A stretch of DNA of 64,000 nt, from assembly GCA_022072255.1 (NCBI GenBank), contig JAJVHZ010000026.1:69300-133299 (forward strand). The letters run 5' to 3'. The notes beneath the pieces are model-generated. The model had not been told where the DNA came from and did no database searches. It was given only the letters and a program-made list of their open reading frames with translations. The number at the start of each line of letters is the position of its first letter. The first letter of the stretch is position 1. Shown here piece after piece: positions 10,639-18,947 of the stretch. The DNA is from Gammaproteobacteria bacterium (lineage in GTDB: Bacteria > Pseudomonadota > Gammaproteobacteria > JAJPIJ01). The translations under genes and the position numbers were made by a program.

Positions 10639-11577
10639 TCACGGCGACGGTCTCAGCGCGGCGCGCGCATCAATGGCGTCCTGATGCAACTGTTTCTGCA
10701 TCGCCTGCAACGAGACGAACGGCATGTCTTCGCGCAGCTTGCGCACCAGTTCCACGCGGACGTGCCGGCCGTAGCAGTTGTCGGCGAAATCGAACACATG
10801 CACCTCCAGCCGCTTGTACTCGCCTTGCACGACAGGTCGATCCCCGATGTAGGCCATCCCCTGCAGCGGCCCCGCATCCAGGCCGTGCACACGCGCCGCG
10901 AAGATCCCTTCCACCGGCGTGCGCACGCGATGCAGGTCGATGTTGAGGGTCGGGTAGCCTATCTCCCGGCCGCGCTTCTCGCCGTGGGCGACACGGCCGC
11001 TCATGCTGTAGTTCCGGCCCAGCAGCCTGGCCGCTTCGATCATGTCGCCCGCCGTCAGTGCGGCCCGCACCCTCGAGCTGCTGACGCGCCGGCGATCGAT
11101 GCGAAAGGTCTCGGCGCGCTCGACCCGGAAACCGTGACGTTCGCCCTCGGATGCGAGCAGCGCAAGATCGCCGCGCCGTTCGCGGCCGAAGCGGAAATCA
11201 TCGCCGATGATGACCACGCGCGCGCCCAGCCCCTCTGCCAGTATCCGCTCGATGAAGGTCTCGGCCCCCCAGGAGGCGAGCCGCTCGTCGAAACGCAGGC
11301 AGAGCACCCTCCCCGCGCCGCCCTTCCGCAGCAACTCCAGCTTCTCGCGCAACCGGGTGATGCGCGATGGGGCCGTCGCGGGACTGAAGTACTCGCGCGG
11401 CTGCGGCTCGAAGATGATCACCGCCGGTGCCAGGCCCTCGCGGGCCGCAGCCTCGCGCAACTGCGCCAGCAATGTCTGGTGGCCAAGGTGCATGCCGTCG
11501 AAGTTGCCGATCGTCACGGCACAGCCGCGATGTCGGGCGCGCAGGTTGTGCAGGCCGCGGATGAGCTCCATCAGCAT
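10639..11577 (-). CDS. ribF: Bifunctional riboflavin kinase / FAD synthetase
   Basis: 312 residues. It makes FMN from riboflavin and then FAD. The N-terminal nucleotidyltransferase half begins VTIGNFDGMHLGHQTLL (HxGH-type motif) and contains GDDFRFGRERRGD. The C-terminal flavokinase half contains GYPTLNIDLH (PTLN ATP-binding motif) and LRED near the end. ATG 11577 is used; an in-frame ATG two codons later (11571) is equally possible. It lies between murJ and ileS, as in many gammaproteobacteria. Confidence 0.96.
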   Translation of the reverse strand: MLMELIRGLHNLRARHRGCAVTIGNFDGMHLGHQTLLAQLREAAAREGLAPAVIIFEPQPREYFSPATAPSRITRLREKLELLRKGGAGRVLCLRFDERLASWGAETFIERILAEGLGARVVIIGDDFRFGRERRGDLALLASEGERHGFRVERAETFRIDRRRVSSSRVRAALTAGDMIEAARLLGRNYSMSGRVAHGEKRGREIGYPTLNIDLHRVRTPVEGIFAARVHGLDAGPLQGMAYIGDRPVVQGEYKRLEVHVFDFADNCYGRHVRVELVRKLREDMPFVSLQAMQKQLHQDAIDARAALRPSP

Positions 11578-11617
11578 GAGGCCCTCAGCGGGAACGAACA
11601 GGTGTGATCACCGCGGA

Positions 11618-11623
11618 ATTATA
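11618..11623 (-). promoter_or_regulatory. Possible internal -10 element before ribF
   Basis: On the minus strand a perfect TATAAT overlaps the murJ stop codon, about 41 bp upstream of the ribF start. I see no convincing -35 at 16-18 bp spacing, so this is only a candidate internal promoter for ribF-ileS-lspA-ispH. Confidence 0.3.
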
Positions 11624-13277
11624 CCGGCGCGCCGCCGGCGGTCACATCCTTCCAGCGCACGCCGACCAGCCGCAACGCCATCCAGTACGACGCCATGCCC
11701 GCGGCAATCCATAGACCCAGGTGCCAGGCGCGCTGCCAGGCGCTCCAGGCGATCCACCGATCGAGATCGCCGCGCCCGAACCACACCACCGCCGCCATCA
11801 GTGCGCTGGCACAGAGGAGTTGCATCCAGAACTTCAGCCACCCCGGGGTCGGCGAGTAGATGCCGTGACGGCGCAGTCCGAGATACAGCAAAGCGGCGTT
11901 CAGAAACCCGGTGAAGGCCGTCGCGAAAGCCAGGCCCACATGCCCGATGCCCAGGTTCATCAGCGGCCAGATGATGACGATGTTGATGAGAAAGTTCGCC
12001 AGCACGCAGATGACGCCGATGCGCACCGGAGTTCGCGTGTCCTGCCGCGCGAAGTACCCCGGCGCAAGCACCTTCACCAGCGTGAATCCGAGGATGCCCG
12101 GTGCGTAGACGATCGTGCTCAGCATCGCCATCTCCACATCGTGCGGGGTCATCTTGCCGTACTGGAACAGCGTGGTGAGTATGGGGCCGGCCAGGATCGT
12201 CAATCCGACCGCCGCCGGCAGCGTGATGACGAAGACCCCTCGCAGCGCCCAGTCCAGCAGCCGGGAGAACTGCTCGCCGGCACCCCGCGCATGACGCTCG
12301 GACAGAAAGGGAAGGATCACCGTGCCGAGCGCAATACCGAAGATGCCCAGCGGAAACTCGAGCAATCGGTCGGAGTAATACAACCACGACACACTGCCGG
12401 TGGGCAGGAACGAGGCCAGCATCGTGTTGACCAGCAGATTGATCTGGGAGACGGAGACGCCGAAGATCGCCGGCCCCATCAGCGTAATGATCCGGCGCAC
12501 GCCGCTGTCATGCCATGCGAACCGCGGCCGGGGCAGCAAGCCCAGCCGGGCCACCTGCGGAAGCTGGAAGGCGAGCTGTATGACTCCACCCAGGAACACT
12601 CCCCAGGCCACGGCGACGATCGGCTGGGCGAAATACGGAGCCGCCCAGAGCGCCATCGCGATCATGCAGACGTTGAGCAGCACCGGGGTGAAGGCCGGCA
12701 CCCAAAACCGCTCCCAGGTGTTCAGCAGCGCGCCCGTGAAGGCGGCCAGAGAGATGAACAGCAGATAGGGGAAGGTGATGCGCAGCATCTGCTGGGTGAT
12801 CGCCAGCTTGTCCGCGTCGGCGCGAAAGCCGGGCGCCACCACATAGACGATGAGGGGGGCGGTCAGCACGGCAAGGATCGTCACCACGAGCACCACCACC
12901 GCCAGCGTGCCGGCCGCGCGGTCCACCAGTGCCCTGACCTCCGCCTGCGAGCGCTGCGCCTTGTATTCCGCCAGCACCGGGACGAACGCCTGCGAAAACG
13001 CCCCCTCGGCGAACAGGCGCCGCAGGAAGTTCGGTATGCGAAAAGCAACCAGGAAGGCATCCGCCGCATAGGTGGCGCCGAACTGTTGCGCCAGAACCAT
13101 GTCGCGCACGAATCCGAGGATGCGCGACAGCAGGGTCATCTGCCCTACGGTCGCCGTGGCGCGGAATAGGGATGCCAGGGCCGTTATCTCCCGGAAAGCC
13201 GCGAAGTTGACAGCACGAAAAGCCGTTGAATTACCGCCGAATTCCGGTCGGCGGCGGGTATCATACAGGATTGACAA
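11619..13277 (-). CDS. murJ: Lipid II flippase MurJ
   Basis: Multi-pass MVF/MATE-like membrane protein moving lipid II across the inner membrane for peptidoglycan synthesis. The core begins TVGQMTLLSRILGFVRDMVLA and carries the family stretch GATYAADAFLVAFRIPNFLRRLFAEGAFSQAFVPVL. The start is unclear. The ORF opens with TTG at 13277, but that codon sits inside the rpsT promoter, and this start gives 552 residues against about 511 in E. coli. ATG 13139 (MTLLSR) would remove conserved residues. A CTG at 13178, preceded by GGGAG about nine bases upstream, would give LASLFRATATVG..., the usual length. The 3' end abuts ribF. Confidence 0.95.
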   Translation of the reverse strand: MSILYDTRRRPEFGGNSTAFRAVNFAAFREITALASLFRATATVGQMTLLSRILGFVRDMVLAQQFGATYAADAFLVAFRIPNFLRRLFAEGAFSQAFVPVLAEYKAQRSQAEVRALVDRAAGTLAVVVLVVTILAVLTAPLIVYVVAPGFRADADKLAITQQMLRITFPYLLFISLAAFTGALLNTWERFWVPAFTPVLLNVCMIAMALWAAPYFAQPIVAVAWGVFLGGVIQLAFQLPQVARLGLLPRPRFAWHDSGVRRIITLMGPAIFGVSVSQINLLVNTMLASFLPTGSVSWLYYSDRLLEFPLGIFGIALGTVILPFLSERHARGAGEQFSRLLDWALRGVFVITLPAAVGLTILAGPILTTLFQYGKMTPHDVEMAMLSTIVYAPGILGFTLVKVLAPGYFARQDTRTPVRIGVICVLANFLINIVIIWPLMNLGIGHVGLAFATAFTGFLNAALLYLGLRRHGIYSPTPGWLKFWMQLLCASALMAAVVWFGRGDLDRWIAWSAWQRAWHLGLWIAAGMASYWMALRLVGVRWKDVTAGGAPV

Positions 13278-13299
13278 TCAGGCCCGAAACCAGCATAGT
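13271..13299 (+). promoter_or_regulatory. Sigma70 promoter of rpsT
   Basis: TTGACA (13271-13276), a 17 bp spacer and CATAGT (13294-13299, 4 of 6 matches). It lies about 40 bp upstream of the rpsT start and points toward it. It overlaps the most upstream possible murJ start on the other strand. Confidence 0.75.
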
Positions 13300-13340
13300 G
13301 CCGCCCCTTTCCGACCCGGCAACGAACAACGGGGTATCCC

Positions 13341-13604
13341 TTGGCCAACATCAAGTCCGCGAAGAAGCGTGCACGCCAGGCTGAAGCCCGCCGCGAGCAC
13401 AATGCCAGCCGCCGCTCGGCGCTGCGCACCTATATCAAGAATGTCATCAAGGCGATCGACGGCAAGGACAAGGCCGCTGCCGAGGCCGCGTACAAGTCCG
13501 CCGAGCCGATCATCGACCGGATGGCCACCAAGGGGCTCATCCACGCCAACAAGGCTGCCCGCCACAAGTCGCGGCTCACTGCCCGCCTGCGCGCGATGGC
13601 CTGA
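13341..13604 (+). CDS. rpsT: 30S ribosomal protein S20
   Basis: 87 residues, [38 protein letters not shown], a full-length S20 that binds 16S rRNA. The start codon is TTG. E. coli rpsT also begins with a non-AUG (UUG) codon, linked to autogenous control, so this is probably a conserved regulatory trait. It is divergent from murJ, as in E. coli, and is monocistronic between its own promoter and a terminator. Confidence 0.97.
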   Translation: MANIKSAKKRARQAEARREHNASRRSALRTYIKNVIKAIDGKDKAAAEAAYKSAEPIIDRMATKGLIHANKAARHKSRLTARLRAMA

Positions 13605-13628
13605 CCCGGCGCCTCCTCGACACAGAAG

Positions 13629-13656
13629 AACGCCGCGTCCGACGCGGCGTTTTTTT
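13629..13656 (+). terminator. Rho-independent terminator after rpsT
   Basis: Perfect hairpin AACGCCGCG - TCCGA - CGCGGCGTT followed by a T run, 25 bp after the rpsT stop. It faces the proB stop from the other side. Confidence 0.9.
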
Positions 13657-13699
13657 GGGTCGATATGCTGTGCCGGTCTGAAGCGAGGCTTGAGCCGCC

Positions 13700-14824
13700 T
13701 CAGGTGAGGACCAGATTGTCGCGGTGGATGAGCTCGGGCTCATCGGCGTACCCGAGCGTGGCCTCGATCTGATCGCTCGGGAGTCCCTTGATCGCGCGAG
13801 CCTCGCTGGCTGAATAGTTGACGAGTCCCCGGGCCACCTCGCGACCCTCCGGATCGAGACAGACAACCAGCGCCCCGCGCTGAAAATCGCCCTCCACCTC
13901 GCGTACGCCCACAGCCAGCAGGCTGCGGCCGTGCTCCCGCAGGACCCTGACGGCGCCGGCGTCCAGGCGCAGCCTGCCCTGTTGCTTCAGGCCGCTCGCC
14001 AGCCATTGCTTCCGCGCCGCCAAAGACTCCTGGCCGGGCAGGAACAGTGTTCCCAGCGCCTCGCCCGCCGCCAGCCGCGTAACGACACCCGGCTCCTGGC
14101 CGGCGGCAATGACGGTGGCCGTGCCCGACCGAGCCGCCAGCTTGGCCGCCCGAACCTTGGTGCGCATCCCGCCCCGCCCCCACGCACCGCTGTCCCCGGC
14201 CATCGCCTCCAGTGCCGGGTCCCCGGCATTGGCCTCGGCCACGAGCTTCGCGTCCGGGTGGTAGCGCGGATCCTTGTCGAAGAGGCCAGCCTGGTCGGTC
14301 AGCAGTACCAGCACGTCGGCCTCGATGAGATTCGCCGCCAGGGCGCCCAGCGTGTCGTTGTCACCGAGCTTGATTTCCTCGGTGGCCACCGTGTCGTTCT
14401 CATTGATGACCGGAATGACGCGCAGCTCGAGCAGGGTGCGCAGTGTGCTGCGCGCATTCAGATAGCGCTGACGATTGGCGACGTCCTCGTGGGTGAGCAA
14501 CACCTGCGCCGTCTTGATCCCGTGGTGCTGGAAACACGCCTCATAGGCCCGAACCAGCCCCATCTGGCCGACCGCAGCGGCCGCCTGCAATTCGTGCAAG
14601 GCGTGCGGGCGCTTCTTCCAGCCCAGCCGCGCGACGCCCTCGGCAACCGCGCCGGAGGTCACCAATACCACCTCCCTGCCGAGCCGCCAGAGCGCCGCGG
14701 CGTCTGCCGTCCATGCGTCTATCGAGGCCAGGTTCAGACCCTGGCCGTCGTTGGTGGCCAGGGCGCTGCCGATCTTGATGACCCAGCGCCGGGCCTGCTT
14801 AAGCCGTGTTCGCCCCTGACTCAT
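13700..14824 (-). CDS. proB: Glutamate 5-kinase
   Basis: About 374 residues. First step of proline synthesis, phosphorylating glutamate. The amino-acid kinase domain shows [46 protein letters not shown] and [17 protein letters not shown]-terminal PUA domain follows (from about residue 270: [25 protein letters not shown]). The start MSQGRTRL at 14824 overlaps the obgE 3' end by 26 bp, so translation is probably coupled. The obgE-proB order is common in gammaproteobacteria. Confidence 0.96.
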   Translation of the reverse strand: MSQGRTRLKQARRWVIKIGSALATNDGQGLNLASIDAWTADAAALWRLGREVVLVTSGAVAEGVARLGWKKRPHALHELQAAAAVGQMGLVRAYEACFQHHGIKTAQVLLTHEDVANRQRYLNARSTLRTLLELRVIPVINENDTVATEEIKLGDNDTLGALAANLIEADVLVLLTDQAGLFDKDPRYHPDAKLVAEANAGDPALEAMAGDSGAWGRGGMRTKVRAAKLAARSGTATVIAAGQEPGVVTRLAAGEALGTLFLPGQESLAARKQWLASGLKQQGRLRLDAGAVRVLREHGRSLLAVGVREVEGDFQRGALVVCLDPEGREVARGLVNYSASEARAIKGLPSDQIEATLGYADEPELIHRDNLVLT

Positions 14825-15911
14825 CGGTATGCCCGATCTCACCCGCTTCCGCTTCGACGACCGGCGGCGACTCCGCCGCGTTGGCTGCCTGCCGCTCGAC
14901 CAGCATCTGGCTGAGTCGATCCTGCAAACGCAGCATCAAGGCCTCGCACCCTTCTCCGCTCAGTGCGGACACCGTGTACGCCGGTCCGCGCCAGCCTATC
15001 CCCCGGACGATGGCATCCACCGATGCGTCGCGCTCCGCCGGCGGCAGCATGTCGATCTTGTTCAGCACCAGCCAGCGCTCCCGCCTCGCGAGTTCTCCGG
15101 AGTAGTTGCGCAGCTCGGTGTCCACCGTGTGGAAGTCCACGACCGGATCGCGCCCCTCGTTCCGGGCTGCCACGTCGATGAGGTGCAGCAGCAGGCGCGT
15201 GCGTCCCAGATGTCGCAGAAATTGTATTCCCAGTCCCGCGCCCTGCGATGCGCCCTCGATGAGGCCGGGGACATCGGCGATCACGAAGCTGCTTCCGGCT
15301 CCCGTCCGCACGACACCGAGGCTAGGGTAGAGTGTCGAGAAAGGATAGTCCGCGACCTTCGGTCGGGCCGCCGAGACGGCCCGTATCAGCGAGGACTTCC
15401 CTGCGTTGGGCAGGCCGACCACACCGACGTCGGCCAGCAGCCGCAATTCCAGGCGCAGATCCCGCACCTCGCCAGGCTCGCCCTTCGTCGTCTTACGCGG
15501 CGCCCGGTTGGTGCTGCTCTTGAAATGCACGTTGCCGAGCCCGTGCCGCCCGCCTCTGGCGACCAGCAACGTGTCGCCCTGCCTGACGAGATCGCCGATC
15601 AGCTCCTCCGTGCCAGCATCATGGACCAGCGTACCCGCCGGCACGCGCACGTACAGATCCTCGCCCTTGCGACCGTTGCATTGCTTGCCCATGCCCGGCT
15701 GGCCGTCCTGGGCCTTGAAGCGCCGTTCGTAGCGGAAATCGACCAGCGTATTGAGGCCTTCCTCGACGACCAGGTAGATGCTGCCGCCGTCGCCGCCGTC
15801 ACCGCCGTCGGGGCCTCCGCGAGGGATGAACTTCTCGCGCCGGAAACCCATGCAGCCATTGCCGCCCTTGCCCGCGTCCACGCGTATGATGACTTCATCG
15901 ACGAACTTCAT
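14799..15911 (-). CDS. obgE: GTPase ObgE/CgtA
   Basis: 370 residues. Essential ribosome-associated GTPase involved in 50S maturation and stringent control. The glycine-rich Obg fold opens [28 protein letters not shown] with [13 protein letters not shown]. The G domain has G1 [12 protein letters not shown]3 DVPGLIEGA and G4 NKID. I start at ATG 15911; the track ORF extends 11 codons upstream. It follows rpmA but is separated from it by a strong hairpin. Confidence 0.97.
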   Translation of the reverse strand: MKFVDEVIIRVDAGKGGNGCMGFRREKFIPRGGPDGGDGGDGGSIYLVVEEGLNTLVDFRYERRFKAQDGQPGMGKQCNGRKGEDLYVRVPAGTLVHDAGTEELIGDLVRQGDTLLVARGGRHGLGNVHFKSSTNRAPRKTTKGEPGEVRDLRLELRLLADVGVVGLPNAGKSSLIRAVSAARPKVADYPFSTLYPSLGVVRTGAGSSFVIADVPGLIEGASQGAGLGIQFLRHLGRTRLLLHLIDVAARNEGRDPVVDFHTVDTELRNYSGELARRERWLVLNKIDMLPPAERDASVDAIVRGIGWRGPAYTVSALSGEGCEALMLRLQDRLSQMLVERQAANAAESPPVVEAEAGEIGHTDESGANTA

Positions 15912-15942
15912 GATGGTTCTTCGCCCCGCAGACGCCCCAAAC

Positions 15943-15967
15943 AAAAAACCCCGTCGTGGACGGGGTT
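15943..15967 (-). terminator. Hairpin terminator between rpmA and obgE
   Basis: On the minus strand AACCCCGTC - CAC - GACGGGGTT is followed directly by TTTT. This would end or attenuate the rplU-rpmA transcript before obgE, so obgE may get reduced read-through or use its own promoter. Confidence 0.8.
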
Positions 15968-15993
15968 CTCTGCAAGTGGAGTATGCAGCGCTT

Positions 15994-16254
15994 TCAGCCG
16001 GCCGGCTGCACGCTCACGTAGGTCCGCTGCTTCCTGCCGCGCACGGCGAAGCTGACCTTGCCGTCCACCGTCGCGAACAGCGTGTAATCGCGGCCCGTGC
16101 CGACATTCGCGCCGGCGTGGTACTCGGTACCCCGCTGACGCACGAGTATGTTGCCAGCATTGACGAACTCACCACCGAAGCGCTTCACGCCCAGGCGCTT
16201 CGCCTCGGAATCGCGGCCGTTGCGGGTGCTGCCGCCTGCCTTCTTGTGTGCCAT
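15994..16254 (-). CDS. rpmA: 50S ribosomal protein L27
   Basis: 86 residues starting [48 protein letters not shown]. This is the standard gammaproteobacterial L27 without the N-terminal extension cleaved in Firmicutes. The flexible N-terminus reaches the peptidyl transferase centre. It is the second gene of rplU-rpmA, 40 bp after rplU. Confidence 0.98.
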   Translation of the reverse strand: MAHKKAGGSTRNGRDSEAKRLGVKRFGGEFVNAGNILVRQRGTEYHAGANVGTGRDYTLFATVDGKVSFAVRGRKQRTYVSVQPAG

Positions 16255-16294
16255 TGCTCAAATCTCCTGCGGGTTTCTGTCCGCCTGCACGGGA

Positions 16295-16606
16295 TCAGGC
16301 CGAGATGCCCGTGATCTCAAGCCGGGTGTAATCCTGGCGGTGACCGGCCTGTTTGCGATAGTGCTTGCGGCGGCGGAACTTGATGATCCTGATCTTCTCG
16401 CCGCGGCCGTGCTCGACGATCTTGGCCGAGACCTTGGCCCCGGCAACCGTCGGCGTGCCGACCGTGACCTTGTCGCCGTCCACCAGCATCAGCACGTCGC
16501 TCAACTCCACGTTAGCCCCTTGTTCGGCCGGCAGTTTCTCCACGTCGAGGGTGTCGCCCTGGGCGACCTTGTACTGTTTTCCACCTGTGCGTATGACGGC
16601 GTACAT
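16295..16606 (-). CDS. rplU: 50S ribosomal protein L21
   Basis: 103 residues, [25 protein letters not shown] ... [22 protein letters not shown], a full-length L21. First gene of the rplU-rpmA transcript, with a clear sigma70 promoter 42 bp upstream. In E. coli the divergent neighbour is ispB; here about 6 kb of signalling genes lie between. Confidence 0.98.
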   Translation of the reverse strand: MYAVIRTGGKQYKVAQGDTLDVEKLPAEQGANVELSDVLMLVDGDKVTVGTPTVAGAKVSAKIVEHGRGEKIRIIKFRRRKHYRKQAGHRQDYTRLEITGISA

Positions 16607-16647
16607 ACCGCGGACCTCTGGGTGCTGTTGCGGAAACGAGGGGCGCG

Positions 16648-16676
16648 ATTGTACGGAATTTGCTAAGCACAGACAA
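16648..16676 (-). promoter_or_regulatory. Sigma70 promoter of rplU-rpmA
   Basis: On the minus strand: TTGTCT (-35), 17 bp spacer, TACAAT (-10, 5 of 6 matches), ending 42 bp upstream of the rplU ATG. Confidence 0.75.
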
Positions 16677-16740
16677 GGTAAACGGAGGGGGCCGGGTACC
16701 CAACGTTCCCAGAGGGTGGATCGCGGCAGGCTGGGGTCTG

Positions 16741-16800
16741 CCGGGGCCGGTGCTTTCTTTATATTTTAAAGGTTTGCATTGCAAGGTCGATACTTCCACT
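16741..16800 (+). promoter_or_regulatory. AT-rich control region with palindrome before the signalling locus
   Basis: An AT-rich patch (TTTATATTTTAAAGG) stands out in GC-rich surroundings and includes TATATT at 16760-16765 (5 of 6 to -10) without a clear -35. It is followed by the perfect palindrome TTGCATTGCAA (16774-16784), operator-like. The first gene of the plus-strand locus starts about 110 bp downstream, so promoter and operator for that locus are likely here. Confidence 0.4.
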
Positions 16801-16892
16801 CAGGACCGGGCCGCGCCAGCACCCGTGCGTCGTCCAGGACCCCTGCGATGGCCAGTGTCCGCGCGCACCGACACATAAGGAGGATCCAGGCG

Positions 16893-17645
16893 ATGAATGA
16901 CGACAGCTTGACGATCATCCGCCCTAAGACAGGGGCAGAACATCCCGATCCGTGGGCCGAGGTCCCGTTCGAGCCGGCGTTTTTTTCTCCGGGTACGCGC
17001 CTGCTGCCGTCCCTGCCGGTCACCGGCTGGCGGCAACGGTATGCAGAGCACCTGGGCTTCCACGTCACGACCAGGAATCGCGACCTGCTCGCGCACGTGC
17101 GCCGCGTGCTGCTGTGGGCTGCAGCCGGCAACCGCCAGGCCACCTACCGCGCTCTCGCCGACCTCTTCCAGGTGCTGGGCACCAAGGGCCTGGAGTTGCG
17201 CAAGGATATCCTGCAGAGAGTGGCCCCCGTGCTGGCGCCCTCTCAGGTCAGCAGCCTGCGCGCGCAGTTGGCGGTGACCGAGACCGTCACCAGCATGTTC
17301 GACCTGCCCACCTCGCGCTTTGCGCCGAAACGCTCCGCCAAGCTGGTCACCCTGGGTGCCCGCGCGAACCGGATCCAGAGCGGCGCACGGGGGCCGCTCG
17401 GCGAGGCACGCGAATACCTGGAGAACGGGCAGGTCGAGGAGGCCAGACAGGTCCTCGAGGCTGCCCTGCCCCTGCACGCGCACGACACCGACATGCACCG
17501 CGAACTCCTGGAAATCTACCGGCGGGCGCGCGACCTCGACGGCTGCCAGTCGATGTTCAGCAAGATCGATGTCAAGGACAGCGCTGTGGAGAAGGACTGG
17601 CTGGACACCCTTTCCCTGCTCGAGGGTTCTGCCGCGGGCCGATAA
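16893..17645 (+). CDS. Cytoplasmic TPR/FimV-C-terminal-like protein, function unknown
   Basis: 250 residues from ATG 16893, chosen because a strong Shine-Dalgarno (AAGGAGG) lies about 9 bases upstream; the ORF track start at 16779 has none. No signal peptide or membrane segment. Residues about 165-230 look like a TPR pair of the type in the FimV C-terminus: LGEAREYLENGQVEEARQVLEAALPL and MHRELLEIYRRARDLDGCQSMFSKI. The N-terminal 150 residues are helical and not recognised. FimV couples polar landmarks to type IV pilus control, so a scaffold role for the downstream kinase/GTPase is possible, but that is inference. First gene of the six-gene locus. Confidence 0.6.
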   Translation: MNDDSLTIIRPKTGAEHPDPWAEVPFEPAFFSPGTRLLPSLPVTGWRQRYAEHLGFHVTTRNRDLLAHVRRVLLWAAAGNRQATYRALADLFQVLGTKGLELRKDILQRVAPVLAPSQVSSLRAQLAVTETVTSMFDLPTSRFAPKRSAKLVTLGARANRIQSGARGPLGEAREYLENGQVEEARQVLEAALPLHAHDTDMHRELLEIYRRARDLDGCQSMFSKIDVKDSAVEKDWLDTLSLLEGSAAGR

Positions 17646-17660
17646 CTGCCGTTGCCGTCC

Positions 17661-18926
17661 ATGCCGACATCCACACCCATCCGCTTCGACCTCATCGGCG
17701 CCAACGATCGCACGCGCAACGCCCTGCAGATGGCGTTCGCCGGTCGTGCCAGGGGCAGTTGCGAGTTCGCCAACGGAGACGCGGCCGACGCGGTCATCGT
17801 CGACCTGGACGGGATCGGCGCGCGCACGGAATGGAGCAGGTACCGTCACCAGCATCCGCAGCGCCCGAGCGTGCTGCTGACGGTCAACGACTGCACCGTG
17901 CCGGAGACGGCGATCGTGCTCATCAAGCCGATACGCATCGAGGCCCTGCTGAGCGCCGTGGACGACGTCCGCCGCCGGATCGAGACCGGCGACATCGACG
18001 CCCCGGGGATCACGGTGCGGGCGACAACCGAGACGGTCGTTGGACCCGGCGGTCCGACGACCCGGATCACGGCCACGACTCGCCCCTCCAAGCGCGAAGC
18101 GACAGCGACCTCGCAACCCACCAGCGGCTCGCAGGGTCGCCGGGCAGTCGCTGCCTCGTCGTCGGCTGCGGCGTATCCCGCGCCGTCGAAACCCGCCCCA
18201 CCGTCGGGGCCAGAACCCGTAAGGGATTACCGCGACGTATGCGGCCATCTCCCGGATATCAACTGCGAGGACCTCGAGCAGGTCCGACAACGCTCCTTCG
18301 ATGCCGAGGGAACGCTGCTCGACTGGCTGCGCCGTGCTCAGATCCGCTCCGACAATATGCGCAAGCCGATCGGCCTGAACATACAGGACAAGGACGTGGC
18401 CACCGTCTCCAGCGTGGAGCGCGTAGCCAGGGTGATCCTGAGCGACGAGATACTGAGGAGCAACGCCGCCAAGCGATTCATTGCGAGCCAGGTGCGCATG
18501 ACGGAGATTGCCTCCGACCCGCCGCCGGCCACGCAAAAACTCGCCGAACCCGTGAGTCTCGAGGCACTGCTCTGGAAGATGGCGCTGTGGACGTACAAGG
18601 GGCGTCTGCCCGCGGGAACCTCCGTCAAGGAGCGGGTGTACCTGCGGCGCTGGCCCAACCTGCCGCGTCTGCTCGAGGTCCCGGATGCCATGCGGATCTC
18701 CGCCCTGCTGGTCGAACAGCCGCTCGCCCTCGCGCGCGTGGCCGAGGCGCTGCAGATCCCGCAACGCCACGTCTTCGCGTTCTATGGCGCGGCACAGGCG
18801 GCGGGCCTCGCGAACCACGCCAAGCGCGAGGCGGACAATCTGCTTGCCAGCGTGCCGCCGCGCAAACACGTGGAGCGTAGTTTCATCAATCGCGTCGTCG
18901 GCCGCCTGAAGCGGCTGGTGGCCTGA
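17661..18926 (+). CDS. Receiver-like protein with unrecognised C-terminal helical domain
   Basis: 421 residues from ATG 17661 (a TTG at 17652 is the track start). Residues 1-110 resemble a divergent response-regulator receiver: the strand ending AVIVDLDG puts an Asp at 48 where the phosphoacceptor sits, and LIKPIRIEALL supplies the Lys-Pro after beta5. The usual N-terminal acidic pair is weak (FDLIGAND). Residues about 115-190 are a Ser/Thr/Pro/Ala-rich linker. The C-terminal 230 residues (LLWKMALWTYKGRLPAG, VYLRRWPNLPRLLEVPDAMRISALLV, ALQIPQRHVFAFYGAAQAAGLA) are helical and unknown to me; the last stretch has a winged-helix-like look. It lies 15 bp after the TPR gene and 21 bp before the kinase. 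Confidence 0.6.
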   Translation: MPTSTPIRFDLIGANDRTRNALQMAFAGRARGSCEFANGDAADAVIVDLDGIGARTEWSRYRHQHPQRPSVLLTVNDCTVPETAIVLIKPIRIEALLSAVDDVRRRIETGDIDAPGITVRATTETVVGPGGPTTRITATTRPSKREATATSQPTSGSQGRRAVAASSSAAAYPAPSKPAPPSGPEPVRDYRDVCGHLPDINCEDLEQVRQRSFDAEGTLLDWLRRAQIRSDNMRKPIGLNIQDKDVATVSSVERVARVILSDEILRSNAAKRFIASQVRMTEIASDPPPATQKLAEPVSLEALLWKMALWTYKGRLPAGTSVKERVYLRRWPNLPRLLEVPDAMRISALLVEQPLALARVAEALQIPQRHVFAFYGAAQAAGLANHAKREADNLLASVPPRKHVERSFINRVVGRLKRLVA

Positions 18927-18947
18927 CGGGCAGCCACGAACCTCGCC

